DNA of 9,829 nt from an uncultured Paraglaciecola sp. (GCA_905479025.1 CAJQKX010000640.1:1-9829), one strand, 5' to 3'. Shown: positions 1 to 7,072, counted from the first letter of the stretch. The notes: generated from the sequence alone by a model not told the origin. Numbers and translations are program-made.

Positions 1-731
1 TTGTCGCTGAATATTCCATCTCAATCATAAGTATAATTGTGGCATTGAAATTGGTTGGTAAGCCAATAATACAAAAAAAGTGGTTCTCAGGAACATATTT
101 ACATTCTCTGCTATCCCTTAACGGTAACACGTTTTTTCGAAACCTTATCTTACAAGCATGCATCGCTTTTCTTATTTTTAGAGGGGTAGGATTTGGCTCT
201 ATTTCAGCAGCAATCAACGCTATTCTGATGCAGTTTTTTTCCTTAATTGCCCTTGGATTAGACGGTGTTGCTTATGCAGCAGAAGCATTGGTGGGTGAAC
301 AAAAAGGACAAAAAAATGCTGATGGCATCATACATGTCACCTTACATGGATTGGTGTGGTCCACCATAGTTGCAATCATTTATTCGTCGATTTTTATTGT
401 ATGGGGAACTGAGATCACCTCTGTAATAACGGATCAACCGATCCTTCAATTAGAAATGCAAGACTACTTAGCCTTTGTGTATTGTTTGCCTATCATCGCC
501 CACTGGTGTTTCTTTTTTGATGGGGTTTTTGTGGGTTTGACTCGGTCACAAGCCATGCGAAATAGTATGTTGTTATGTGGGTTGGTAATTTACTTTCCTG
601 CTTTTTGTGTGTTTTTATCTTACGCAAACAAAGGTCTATGGATGGCAATGTTACTCTTTTTATTGTTTCGAGGTATAAGCTTGGGAGGATACTTTATTTA
701 TCTTTGTCGAAAGGGGAAGGTGGCGGTTTAA
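1..731 (+). CDS. dinF: MATE-family efflux transporter, DinF type (C-terminal part, 5' end outside the window)
   Basis: The reading frame is open from the first complete codon at position 3, so the GTG at 39 is not the true start: this is the last 242 residues of a longer protein (the family is usually about 440-460 residues). Six hydrophobic segments follow a membrane-helix tail, matching the second six-helix half of a MATE transporter. The stretch reading GLDGVAYAAEALVGEQKG (codons near 255-310) closely resembles the DinF sequence at the equivalent place. MATE proteins are inner-membrane antiporters that export cationic or organic compounds using Na+ or H+ gradients; the substrate here cannot be told. 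The 3' end overlaps the convergent small gene at 694-948 by 38 bases, and no terminator is visible between them. Assignment to MATE is secure; the DinF subgroup is likely. Confidence 0.85.
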   Translation, partial: VAEYSISIISIIVALKLVGKPIIQKKWFSGTYLHSLLSLNGNTFFRNLILQACIAFLIFRGVGFGSISAAINAILMQFFSLIALGLDGVAYAAEALVGEQKGQKNADGIIHVTLHGLVWSTIVAIIYSSIFIVWGTEITSVITDQPILQLEMQDYLAFVYCLPIIAHWCFFFDGVFVGLTRSQAMRNSMLLCGLVIYFPAFCVFLSYANKGLWMAMLLFLLFRGISLGGYFIYLCRKGKVAV

Positions 732-948
732 AGCTAACTATCATACGGTGAACCAGAATGCCTAGATAGCCCCTAATGGAATATAAGCTACCTACTACCA
801 ATAACACTAGACCTGGGTTTTGAATAACAGGCGCGACTTTTGCGCCTATTAATACTGCTATTACCCCTAAGCAAAAGATGCCTAAACCACGTTTGAAAAA
901 AATCCAGCTTTTACTTGGGTCATTGGCTAAACGCTGCGACCAGTTAAT
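694..948 (-). CDS. Small two-helix membrane protein, probable ATT (non-ATG) start
   Basis: An 84-codon minus-strand frame begins after an in-frame TAG just upstream and runs to TAA at 694-696. The likely start is ATT at 946-948: AAGGA lies 7 bases before it, an ideal ribosome-binding site, and the next residues read NWSQRLANDPSKSW. No ATG occurs before residue 69, so ordinary gene callers would miss it. Two hydrophobic stretches follow, about residues 21-40 (GLGIFCLGVIAVLIGAKVAP) and 45-58 (a V/L-rich stretch), then a basic segment (RGYLGILVHR) and a short Pro-rich charged tail ending FDKDK. It is probably an inner-membrane protein. It lies 37 bases after nfuA on the same strand, so the two are probably cotranscribed. 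I do not recognise the family. It may be a live gene with a rare start, or a gene that lost its ATG by mutation; the clean uninterrupted frame favours coding ancestry either way. Confidence 0.6.
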   Translation of the reverse strand: MNWSQRLANDPSKSWIFFKRGLGIFCLGVIAVLIGAKVAPVIQNPGLVLLVVGSLYSIRGYLGILVHRMIVSFKPPPSPFDKDK

Positions 949-985
949 GTTTATATCCTTGCTGAGCTAGTATTGGGTTTCAAGC

Positions 986-1564
986 CTAGTAGTAAGAGTG
1001 TTCGCCTGCTTTATGTTCGGTGGCATCTTTTACTGCTATTAATTCACCAGGAAATTGTTCAAGCATTTGTTTTTCTACACCTTCTTTCAAGGTGAGATCC
1101 ACTTGTGAGCAACCGTTACAACCACCACCGAATCGTAATACGGCTTCTTTTTCTTCTGTGATTTCAACTAATGTCACGTTACCACCGTGGCTAGCAAGTT
1201 GCGGATTGATTTCTGCTTCAATCATGTAACTCACTCGTTCAGCTAAAGGTGCGTCACTATCTACTTTGCGTGCTTTGGCGTTTGGCGCTTTGAGGGTGAG
1301 TTGTGAGCCCATTTGGTCAGTGACAAAATCAATTTCAGCTTCTTGCAGGAAAGGCACACTTTCTAGATCTACGACTGCATCAAAACCATTAAATTCTAGC
1401 ACAGTGTCTGATTCTTCTATCGCATCTGGTGGACAATAAGACACCCCACATTCTGCACTGGGTGTGCCGGGGCTAACCACAAACACTCTGATATTGGTAT
1501 CAGTCTCTTGGTTTGCGAGCAGCTTGCAGAAATGTGCTTGCGCTGTTTCTGAAATGTTAATCAT
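986..1564 (-). CDS. nfuA: Fe/S biogenesis protein NfuA
   Basis: NfuA is a cytoplasmic carrier that receives [4Fe-4S] clusters and delivers them to target enzymes, especially under oxidative stress or iron limitation. The 192-residue product matches the E. coli protein (191 residues) nearly end to end. Residues 1-95 are the degenerate A-type scaffold-like domain, including [12 protein letters not shown] with Cys39 and Cys44. Residues 105-192 are the Nfu domain, with the cluster-binding CxxC at Cys149 and Cys152 (GGGCNGCS) and the family's closing TEH..GEHSYY. The ATG at 1564 is preceded by GAGG about 10 bases upstream. The gene is divergent from the M14 peptidase and is followed on the same strand by a small membrane-protein gene. 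Its closeness to comF and the bioH remnant repeats the bioH-gntX-nfuA neighbourhood known in E. coli, although here an M14 peptidase gene lies between nfuA and comF. Identification is very secure. Confidence 0.97.
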   Translation of the reverse strand: MINISETAQAHFCKLLANQETDTNIRVFVVSPGTPSAECGVSYCPPDAIEESDTVLEFNGFDAVVDLESVPFLQEAEIDFVTDQMGSQLTLKAPNAKARKVDSDAPLAERVSYMIEAEINPQLASHGGNVTLVEITEEKEAVLRFGGGCNGCSQVDLTLKEGVEKQMLEQFPGELIAVKDATEHKAGEHSYY

Positions 1565-1607
1565 GGGCTATCTACCTCTAAAATATTTCTATAAACATAA
1601 TAACAAA

Positions 1608-1634
1608 ATTACTTGAGTGAAACACTCAAGTAAT
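1608..1634. promoter_or_regulatory. 12-bp inverted repeat with 3-base loop between nfuA and the M14 peptidase gene
   Basis: The arms TTACTTGAGTG (1609-1619) and CACTCAAGTAA (1623-1633) are perfect reverse complements around AAA, and one more A-T pair (1608/1634) extends the stem to 12 bp. It lies 43 bases upstream of the nfuA start and 73 bases upstream of the peptidase start, in the only divergent intergenic space in this part of the window. A terminator makes little sense at the head of both genes, and neither flank has a strong T-run, although the minus-strand side is mildly T-rich. The placement suits an operator for a dimeric regulator, but the very short loop also suits an RNA hairpin in one of the leaders. 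Function is not known. Confidence 0.5.
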
Positions 1635-1707
1635 CATCTTTCCTTATGTTAATTTTGACTAAAACGTGCGAACATTTTTCTAAATTTTGACTTATTGGAC
1701 TAATTTT

Positions 1708-4257
1708 ATGTGTTTACTATTTAGAAATTTTGCTTTTGTGTTGTTTTTCATCAGTCCGCAAGCTTTAGCTATTGAAGATATTACTTATTTACCAACAGGT
1801 ACTCAATATAAAGCAGACATTACTACACCCAGTCAAGCATTAGGGGCGTCGGTAGGTGAATGGCACGTGCGTCATGATCAGATAGCTAACTATATGCAGG
1901 TGTTGGCTTCTCAGTCAGACCGCGTTAGCTTAGTCGAAACGGGTCGTACTCACGAAAACCGTCCACTTTATCTATTGGCTTTTAGTTCTCCTGAAAATCA
2001 ACAGAATTTAGCTGCAATCCAAACTAAACATATTCGAAACTTAGGTCAATCTACAGATAAAAACGACCCATTAGTTATTTGGATGGGCTACAGCGTTCAT
2101 GGCGACGAACCGTCAGGTTCGAATGCTGCCCTTTTAATTGCTTATTATCTCGCTGCAGGTCAGGATGAACTGATAGATGAGTTACTGAACGACAATATTG
2201 TTTTACTCGATCCAAGTATAAATCCTGACGGCCTGTCTCGATTTGCTCAGTGGGCAAATATGCATAAAGGTAAAAACCTGGTGTCTGACCCCAATCACCG
2301 TGAACATCAGCAAGCTTGGCCTTCAGGTCGAACAAACCATTACTGGTTTGACTTAAATCGAGATTGGTTGTTATTGACTCATCCGGAATCTCGAGCGCGA
2401 ATTAAACAGTTTCATCAATGGCGCCCTCATGTGTTAACTGACTTTCATGAAATGGGAACCAACAGTACTTACTTCTTCCAACCAGGTATTTCGTCTAGGA
2501 AAAACCCATGGACTCCACTAAAAAATGTTGAACTGACTGCGGCCCTTGGGGGCTTTCATGCAACTGCGTTAGATAAAATAAAGCAGTTATATTTTACTCA
2601 AGAAAGTTATGATGATTTTTATTATGGTAAAGGTTCAACTTATCCTGATGCACATGGCAGTATAGGCATTTTGTTTGAACAGGCCAGTAGCAGAGGGCAC
2701 CTGCAAGATTCTGTGCATGGCCCGTTGAAGTTTACTGACACCATTCAAAACCAAGTGACCACTTCTATTTCAACCTTTGTTGGTGCTTTAGCCAATAAAC
2801 AAGGCCTGTTGAAGTATCAAATTGATTTTGCCAAACAGACCAAAGATTTATCCAAAGAGGATGATCTAGCCGGTTATATTTTGAATGAGAAGGCTGACGG
2901 ATCTCGTTTCTCAAAGATGTTAGAGATTTTGTCAGCGCACCAAATTCAATATTTCCCATTAAGCAAAGATGTAAAAGTTGACGGACAAATATTTGATTCA
3001 CTAAACAGTATGTTTGTACCCCTGAATCAACCTCAATATCGGTTGATAAAGTCGCTATTTTCAACTCGTAAATCATTTGACGACAACACCTTTTACGATG
3101 TGTCGAATTGGAACCTGCCTCTTGCATTTAACATCCAGTATAAAGCGGTTAAGAGAGCACCAAAGCTGGATAAAGCTCAGGTTAATAACTCCAAAACTGT
3201 TACTCCAGCTTTATTGCCTGACGCTTACGCCTATGCTTTTTCTTGGCAAGACTACCAAGCACCAAGACTTTTACAGCGCTTATTAGCCAAAAAAGTAAAA
3301 ATGAAATTGGCAGGTGAAGCCTTTTTTGCACAAACTTCTCAAGGTGGTAAGAGCTTTTCTGCAGGTGCAGTAATTATACCGATATCTCTAGAACAGCCTG
3401 AAAATATAGTCAGTATTATTGCTAGCGAAAATATGGGGTTAGATATTCCTATTCATTCAGTGACGTCAGGATTAACTCGTCAAGGTATTGATTTAGGTAG
3501 TCGTAAAATGTTTAACATTGCTTTGCCTAAAACGATATTAGTGGGCGGGCGCGGTACCTCACAATATGAAGCTGGAGAGGTCTGGCATTACTTAGACCAA
3601 CATCTTGATATGCCTATTTCAGTTACAGATTTAGTACAACTCGGCAAGTTACCTTTGGACAACTACACCCATATGATTTGGGTACAAGGTAATTACAAAG
3701 ACGTGCCTGAAAAAACGGTCAGAAAAATCGAAGCATGGTTAAGCTCTGGGGGCATTTTAATCGGACAAAAATCTGCAGCAAAATGGTTTTCTGATAAGAG
3801 CTGGCTTCAGGCAAGTTTTAAAAGCAACAAAGATATTAAGTTGGCATTTGAAACAACAGGTTTAACCTATAAAGATCAAGAAGCACTTAAAGCCAAGCAA
3901 AGAATAGCTGGCGCTGTATTTGAAACGCGATTAGATGTTAGTCATCCATTAGCCTTTGGTTTTGGTTCTACTCAATTACCCATGTTTCGTAATAGCGCCT
4001 TAATAATGAACCGACCAGATAAACCATTTGTTACCGTCGCCAGCTATGTTAAATCACCATTGATGGCTGGTTATACTACTGATGAGTTGCAGACACTTAT
4101 TGGTGGCAGCGCGGCAATTGTGTCCCACAATTTTGGTAAAGGTAAAGTTATAGGTTTTGCAACTAACGTCAATTTTAGAGGCGTTTGGTATGGCACCAGT
4201 CGCCTTATGAGTAATGCAATATTTATGGCTGGCTTCATTGATGCACCTTTTAATTAA
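1708..4257 (+). CDS. Secreted M14-family zinc carboxypeptidase with C-terminal GATase1-like region
   Basis: This is a zinc-dependent metallocarboxypeptidase that would remove C-terminal residues from peptides in the periplasm or outside. I chose ATG 1708 over TTG 1687 because it gives a compact signal peptide: MCLLFR, a hydrophobic FAFVLFFIS core, then PQALA with cleavage before IEDITYLP. Neither start has a clear ribosome-binding site. In this 849-residue numbering the zinc ligands are His131 and Glu134 (SVHGDE) and His247 (TDFHEMG). Substrate-site residues are NPDG at 172-175 and Arg218 (FDLNRDW), and the catalytic Glu is Glu324 (ILFEQASSRG). The peptidase domain ends near residue 360. A second region from about 610 (ILVGGRGTSQYEAGEVWHYL) to 720 (LSSGGILIGQKSAAKW) resembles the class-I glutamine-amidotransferase-like fold found at the end of some large M14 proteins. 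All key residues are present, so it should be active. Its substrate is unknown. It ends overlapping the comF stop codon. Confidence 0.9.
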   Translation: MCLLFRNFAFVLFFISPQALAIEDITYLPTGTQYKADITTPSQALGASVGEWHVRHDQIANYMQVLASQSDRVSLVETGRTHENRPLYLLAFSSPENQQNLAAIQTKHIRNLGQSTDKNDPLVIWMGYSVHGDEPSGSNAALLIAYYLAAGQDELIDELLNDNIVLLDPSINPDGLSRFAQWANMHKGKNLVSDPNHREHQQAWPSGRTNHYWFDLNRDWLLLTHPESRARIKQFHQWRPHVLTDFHEMGTNSTYFFQPGISSRKNPWTPLKNVELTAALGGFHATALDKIKQLYFTQESYDDFYYGKGSTYPDAHGSIGILFEQASSRGHLQDSVHGPLKFTDTIQNQVTTSISTFVGALANKQGLLKYQIDFAKQTKDLSKEDDLAGYILNEKADGSRFSKMLEILSAHQIQYFPLSKDVKVDGQIFDSLNSMFVPLNQPQYRLIKSLFSTRKSFDDNTFYDVSNWNLPLAFNIQYKAVKRAPKLDKAQVNNSKTVTPALLPDAYAYAFSWQDYQAPRLLQRLLAKKVKMKLAGEAFFAQTSQGGKSFSAGAVIIPISLEQPENIVSIIASENMGLDIPIHSVTSGLTRQGIDLGSRKMFNIALPKTILVGGRGTSQYEAGEVWHYLDQHLDMPISVTDLVQLGKLPLDNYTHMIWVQGNYKDVPEKTVRKIEAWLSSGGILIGQKSAAKWFSDKSWLQASFKSNKDIKLAFETTGLTYKDQEALKAKQRIAGAVFETRLDVSHPLAFGFGSTQLPMFRNSALIMNRPDKPFVTVASYVKSPLMAGYTTDELQTLIGGSAAIVSHNFGKGKVIGFATNVNFRGVWYGTSRLMSNAIFMAGFIDAPFN

Positions 4258-4931
4258 TGCACTAGCGTAAGGCAAATACTCCAGACATCAATTTTCAGAT
4301 TAGGATTGTGCTTACGTAAACAAAGGTAAGCACAGTTCATTGTAGTCCCAGTGGTGATGACATCATCAAAAAGTGCTACATGATTAAGGCTTTTTAATCG
4401 TAACTTAGAGACCTCATCAACTTCAAAAGCATTGTGGAGGTTTTTACGTCTTTGGGCTGCTGACAAATCAGTTTGGGCCTGTGTTGATTTGCATCTGCTA
4501 ATAATTGACGTATCCATATCCAGCTGACTCAACTTACAAATATGTTTAGCCAACTCTATACTTTGATTAAATTTTCGATTTAGATAACGATTTTTGTGTA
4601 ACGGCATTGGAATAATCAGTTGCGGTAAATTAGGTATAGAGTTTAAACAGTGCTTCACAAAAATGGTCGCTAGTGCATGGGCATTGGGCACATTTTTTGA
4701 GAATTTTAGTCCAGTTAATAACTTAGATATCGGCCACTGATAGTCAGCAAGAGCCATTACACTAGGAAAATCTACCTTTGCTAACCCTAAGCTTACTTTT
4801 GGTGAGTACATCAAATTGTGTTGGTATCGTTGTAGATCAAATAGTATAAGGTCATCAATGCAATATTGGCATATTGATGTGCTAGTTGATTGCTTACAGA
4901 TTAAACAACGTTGAACTATAGTGATTTTCAT
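4254..4931 (-). CDS. comF: ComF/GntX-family phosphoribosyltransferase-like protein
   Basis: ComF proteins are cytoplasmic PRTase-fold proteins needed for DNA uptake in naturally competent bacteria; the E. coli form, GntX/YhgH, was linked to use of DNA as a nutrient. The 225-residue product has the N-terminal four-cysteine zinc finger (Cys9, Cys12, Cys21, Cys24), the central IPMPLHKNRYLNRKFNQS segment at 107-124, and the PRPP-binding loop HVALFDDVITTGTT at 184-197 with its two Asp residues intact. Length is normal for the family. ATG 4931 is preceded by AAGGA about 10 bases upstream. It is divergent from the bioH remnant, as gntX is from bioH in E. coli. Its stop overlaps that of the convergent M14 gene within TTAA (4254-4257). 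No competence genes are in view, so a role in uptake is inferred from the family only. Confidence 0.92.
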   Translation of the reverse strand: MKITIVQRCLICKQSTSTSICQYCIDDLILFDLQRYQHNLMYSPKVSLGLAKVDFPSVMALADYQWPISKLLTGLKFSKNVPNAHALATIFVKHCLNSIPNLPQLIIPMPLHKNRYLNRKFNQSIELAKHICKLSQLDMDTSIISRCKSTQAQTDLSAAQRRKNLHNAFEVDEVSKLRLKSLNHVALFDDVITTGTTMNCAYLCLRKHNPNLKIDVWSICLTLVH

Positions 4932-4997
4932 CTATTCGTCATCCTTGTACGTAATGTCAATAATCATTATCCCAAGCGAAGTGTAGAATAAATATTA

Positions 4998-5614
4998 CTG
5001 AATTTAAAAGTATCGACCACTGGTGAGGGTAAGCATTTTTTTGCATGATTGGAATGTAAACAGTGGAGTTTGGCAATCTTTAGACGGGTTAGTTGTGCAA
5101 AAAATTTTTAAATTGTATCCCAATAAACTCAGCCAATTGACACTAATTTGTCTGACTCCGAAGTTTTCTAAATTTGCCTACTGGTCAGTGATTGGTCCCA
5201 AGGTGCTTGTTTGTTTTACCCAATAAATAGAGCAGGTCTTTTCTAAAACACGGGAACGATTTTTAGCTATTGAGGCCATGGAGAGTGAGAATACTAGACT
5301 AGATACAAAAACAATCAAAGGTGTGGTGTAACAACATCTTTTGTCTTCATTAGTCGTTTAATCTCAGGCTTGAGCCTTTTGCAAGGCATTGATTTGAATA
5401 TAGAATTTAAGTTTCTGCTATTGCCCTATCATCTGCTTTTAGGTTGTTTAGATACGTTACTACTCGAGGTTGCTTCTCCGATTTTTCAACAACTTAATGT
5501 CACAGTGAGGTAGAGGTCATTTCTGATGCCATTCATGTTCCCTTTATTTTAAACACAGAGTATTTTGCAAAACGCTTAGTAAAAGGCACTTGTTTAGTTA
5601 CGAAATCAAGGTAA
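4998..5614 (+). pseudogene. bioH: Degraded bioH (pimeloyl-ACP methyl ester carboxylesterase)
   Basis: BioH removes the methyl group from pimeloyl-ACP methyl ester, ending the pimelate-making stage of biotin synthesis. Pieces aligning in order with E. coli BioH are spread over three frames. First is NLKVSTTGEGK from 5001, preceded by CTG where an ATG would be expected. After a frameshift in the T7 run near 5035 comes FLHDWNVNSGVWQSLD. Next follow GLVVQKIFKLYPNKLSQLT and TPKFSKFAYWSVIGPKVL, a TAA at 5223, and FSKTRERFLAIEAMESENTR in the same frame. After another stop and a shift come GLSLLQGIDL and LLGCLDTLLLEVASPIFQQL, then a last shift to ISDAIHVPFILNTEYFAKRL, where the His of the HxPF motif corresponds to the catalytic His. 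Between WQSLD and GLVVQ about 50 residues are missing, including the GWSLGG nucleophile elbow. No functional product is possible. Confidence 0.88.
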
Positions 5615-5681
5615 AGCTTTAAAAAAACCTAAAAATAGTTAATAATTGAACATGGTTGGTTGAGTTGTAGGGAGTCGTAAG

Positions 5682-6004
5682 ATTAATATTAGTAACAATA
5701 TAAATTCTGCCATTGTCAGTGGCAACCTAGGTATTCAACGTGCATCCAAAGGGATTACACAAAATATATCGAATTTGGCCAGCGTTTCTGCTTTTTCTGT
5801 GCCATCCGGCGACCCACAAGAGTTTTTAGCAAACGCTACGTTTAAGCAGTTAAGCTCAATCAATCAGATGCTTCCAGAAACTAGCGATGGGGTAACATCT
5901 AATCTAGTAGGCTGTCTATTAATCTGACCAATGCACAAGCTTCTGCAAAAGTAGTACATACAGCTAGCGACACTGTTGGCACTATTTTGGATATCCTGGT
6001 TTAG
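5682..6004 (+). pseudogene. Broken short flagellar rod/hook-like protein
   Basis: About 107 codons are readable in two frames. The first, from ATT 5682, gives INISNNINSAIVSGNLGIQR then ASKGITQNISNLA and runs to TGA at 5925. A one-base loss near 5905-5911 moves the continuation to another frame: LSINLTNAQASAKVVHTASD then TVGTILDILV, ending TAG at 6002. The N-terminal part resembles the start of flagellar rod and hook proteins (a short helix with SG.. and an N..N-type repeat), and the end resembles their C-terminal helix (AQ.S...KVI.TAD...GT.L..). The large core domain those proteins carry is absent, so this is a miniature relative or a protein that only mimics their ends. GGGAG lies 7 bases before the ATT, the place where an ATG is expected, so the start codon also seems lost. 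It sits 17 bases before the metalloprotease gene, suggesting one operon. No function is known to me. Confidence 0.6.
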
Positions 6005-6021
6005 TTTAGGTAACAGATACT

Positions 6022-6989
6022 ATGAATATTCTTCCACCCGTTCCCACTCCAACAGTATTTAACGTCGGCACCGTTAATACTGAGGCTATGCGCAGAGATA
6101 ATACTCAGCGTGAGGCGGTGCCAAAATTAGTAGCTAATGAAAAGTCAGCCGCTGAAACAAGTGTGGCTTCTGAAGCTGATAAGGTTAAAACCCCTGGGCA
6201 AGCTCCGCCAGCACTGACATATGAAAAGCCCATTCCTCAAACAGGTCAGCAACTTGATGCGCAAAATGATACCGCTAAAGACAATGGACAAGATGCGAGC
6301 GCTGGCAAAGAAAATGCTGAGGAACAACAGCAAGAAAAACAGCAGCAAGTCAAACAGCAAGTTACAGAACTGAAACAACGAGATTCTGAAGTAAGGGCAC
6401 ATGAGCAAGCACACGCTTCTATAGGGGGCAATATGCGACACAACCTGAATATGAAATAGGGCCTGATGGCAGGAGATATGCGGTAAGTGGTGAAGTATCA
6501 ATAGATATATCTAAAGCTTCCACACCTGAAGAGACCGTTCGTAAGGCACAGCGAATTAAAGCTGCAGCTTTAGCCCCGGCAGAGCACAGCGCACAGGATT
6601 TAAGAGTTGCAACTGAAGCCACTCAAATTGCCCTTGAAGCGCGTTCTGAAATAGCCAGTGCAAAAATTGAAAAAGCGCAAGCGTCATATAATCAAGCTAT
6701 TCCAGATTCTCAGAAAAATGAAGAACAACAAGAAAAATCAATTATTGGAGAGATCCCCTCACTTGATGAAATTGTTGATGCTTTAAATGTGGGAATGCCA
6801 TCTCGTTCATTGAATAACTCTCAGTCAGAGGTTGATAAGCAACGTGTCATTGTTCCTGAGTTTGATTTGGATGCTAGTCAATTTCTTGCACACAGAGAGT
6901 TAGAGATTACTCACAGAGTGTCAGTAATAGAACACTTTTATCAAACAGTGAGCACTCCCCGTTCTGAAGGGGTTCAGCAATCAGCTTAA
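6022..6989 (+). pseudogene. SprA-related (CJM1_0395-type) putative zinc metalloprotease, single frameshift
   Basis: The first frame (ATG 6022 to TAG 6459, 145 residues) has a low-complexity Pro, Ala and Gln-rich N-terminus with a Gln/Glu/Lys-rich coiled-coil-like stretch at about 100-120. It then reaches the HExxH zinc motif HEQAH at residues 127-131. The expected continuation is in another frame: GQYATQPEYEIGPDGRRYAV, SGEVSIDISKASTPEETVRK, then Ala-rich LAPAEHSAQDLRVATEATQI ALEARSEIA, running open to TAA at 6987. One G missing from the run at 6424-6428 explains everything: with six Gs the text reads ASIGGQYA and the protein is 322 residues. This architecture matches the family described as putative metalloprotease CJM1_0395 / SprA-related, whose role is unclear. 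It may be a pseudogene, a sequencing slip at the homopolymer, or (less likely) a recoded gene. The start has a modest AGG about 11 bases upstream. Confidence 0.8.
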
Positions 6990-7022
6990 TGCTGTAGTGA
7001 AAAGTACGTTATACCATAATGA

Positions 7023-7055
7023 AGCAAGCCCTCTAGAAAGGGCTTGCTAGTTTTT
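7023..7055 (+). terminator. Rho-independent terminator after the metalloprotease gene
   Basis: A perfect 10-bp stem, AGCAAGCCCT (7023-7032) with AGGGCTTGCT (7039-7048), closes a six-base loop (CTAGAA) and is followed by AG and five Ts (7051-7055). It lies 34 bases past the metalloprotease stop on the + strand and 18 bases beyond the end of the convergent tex gene. The T-run is only on the + strand side, so it chiefly ends rightward transcription; the stem may also slow transcripts coming from tex. Confidence 0.85.
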
Positions 7056-7072
7056 AGGGATAGGGAAAGTTG

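Noticed and set aside
39..41. GTG at 39 as the start of the MATE gene
   Set aside because: The same frame is open back to the window edge with protein-like hydrophobic sequence, and the remaining product is only half of a MATE protein.
1655..1683. TTGACT with TTCTAA at 17 bases as the promoter of the M14 peptidase gene
   Set aside because: The -10 matches poorly and the start site would fall at or inside the possible TTG start; not strong enough to list.
4955..4960. Consensus TTGACA on the minus strand as the comF -35 box
   Set aside because: A -10 at 16-18 bases would overlap the comF start region (GAATAG at 17) and leave no room for the ribosome-binding site that is present.
5023..5226. 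Stand-alone 67-residue gene
   Set aside because: Its halves align to two separated parts of BioH with further BioH sequence before and after, so it is a piece of the bioH relic.
6246..6443. Cysteine-rich 65-residue minus-strand frame that looks like a toxin or metallothionein-like peptide
   Set aside because: It is the antisense of the CAG/GCA-rich Gln-Ala coding region of the metalloprotease gene; the Cys clusters come from that repeat composition, and there is no ribosome-binding site.
6789..6989. Separate 66-residue gene at the end of the metalloprotease region
   Set aside because: It is the tail of the same frame that continues from the frameshift at 6424-6428, not an independent gene.
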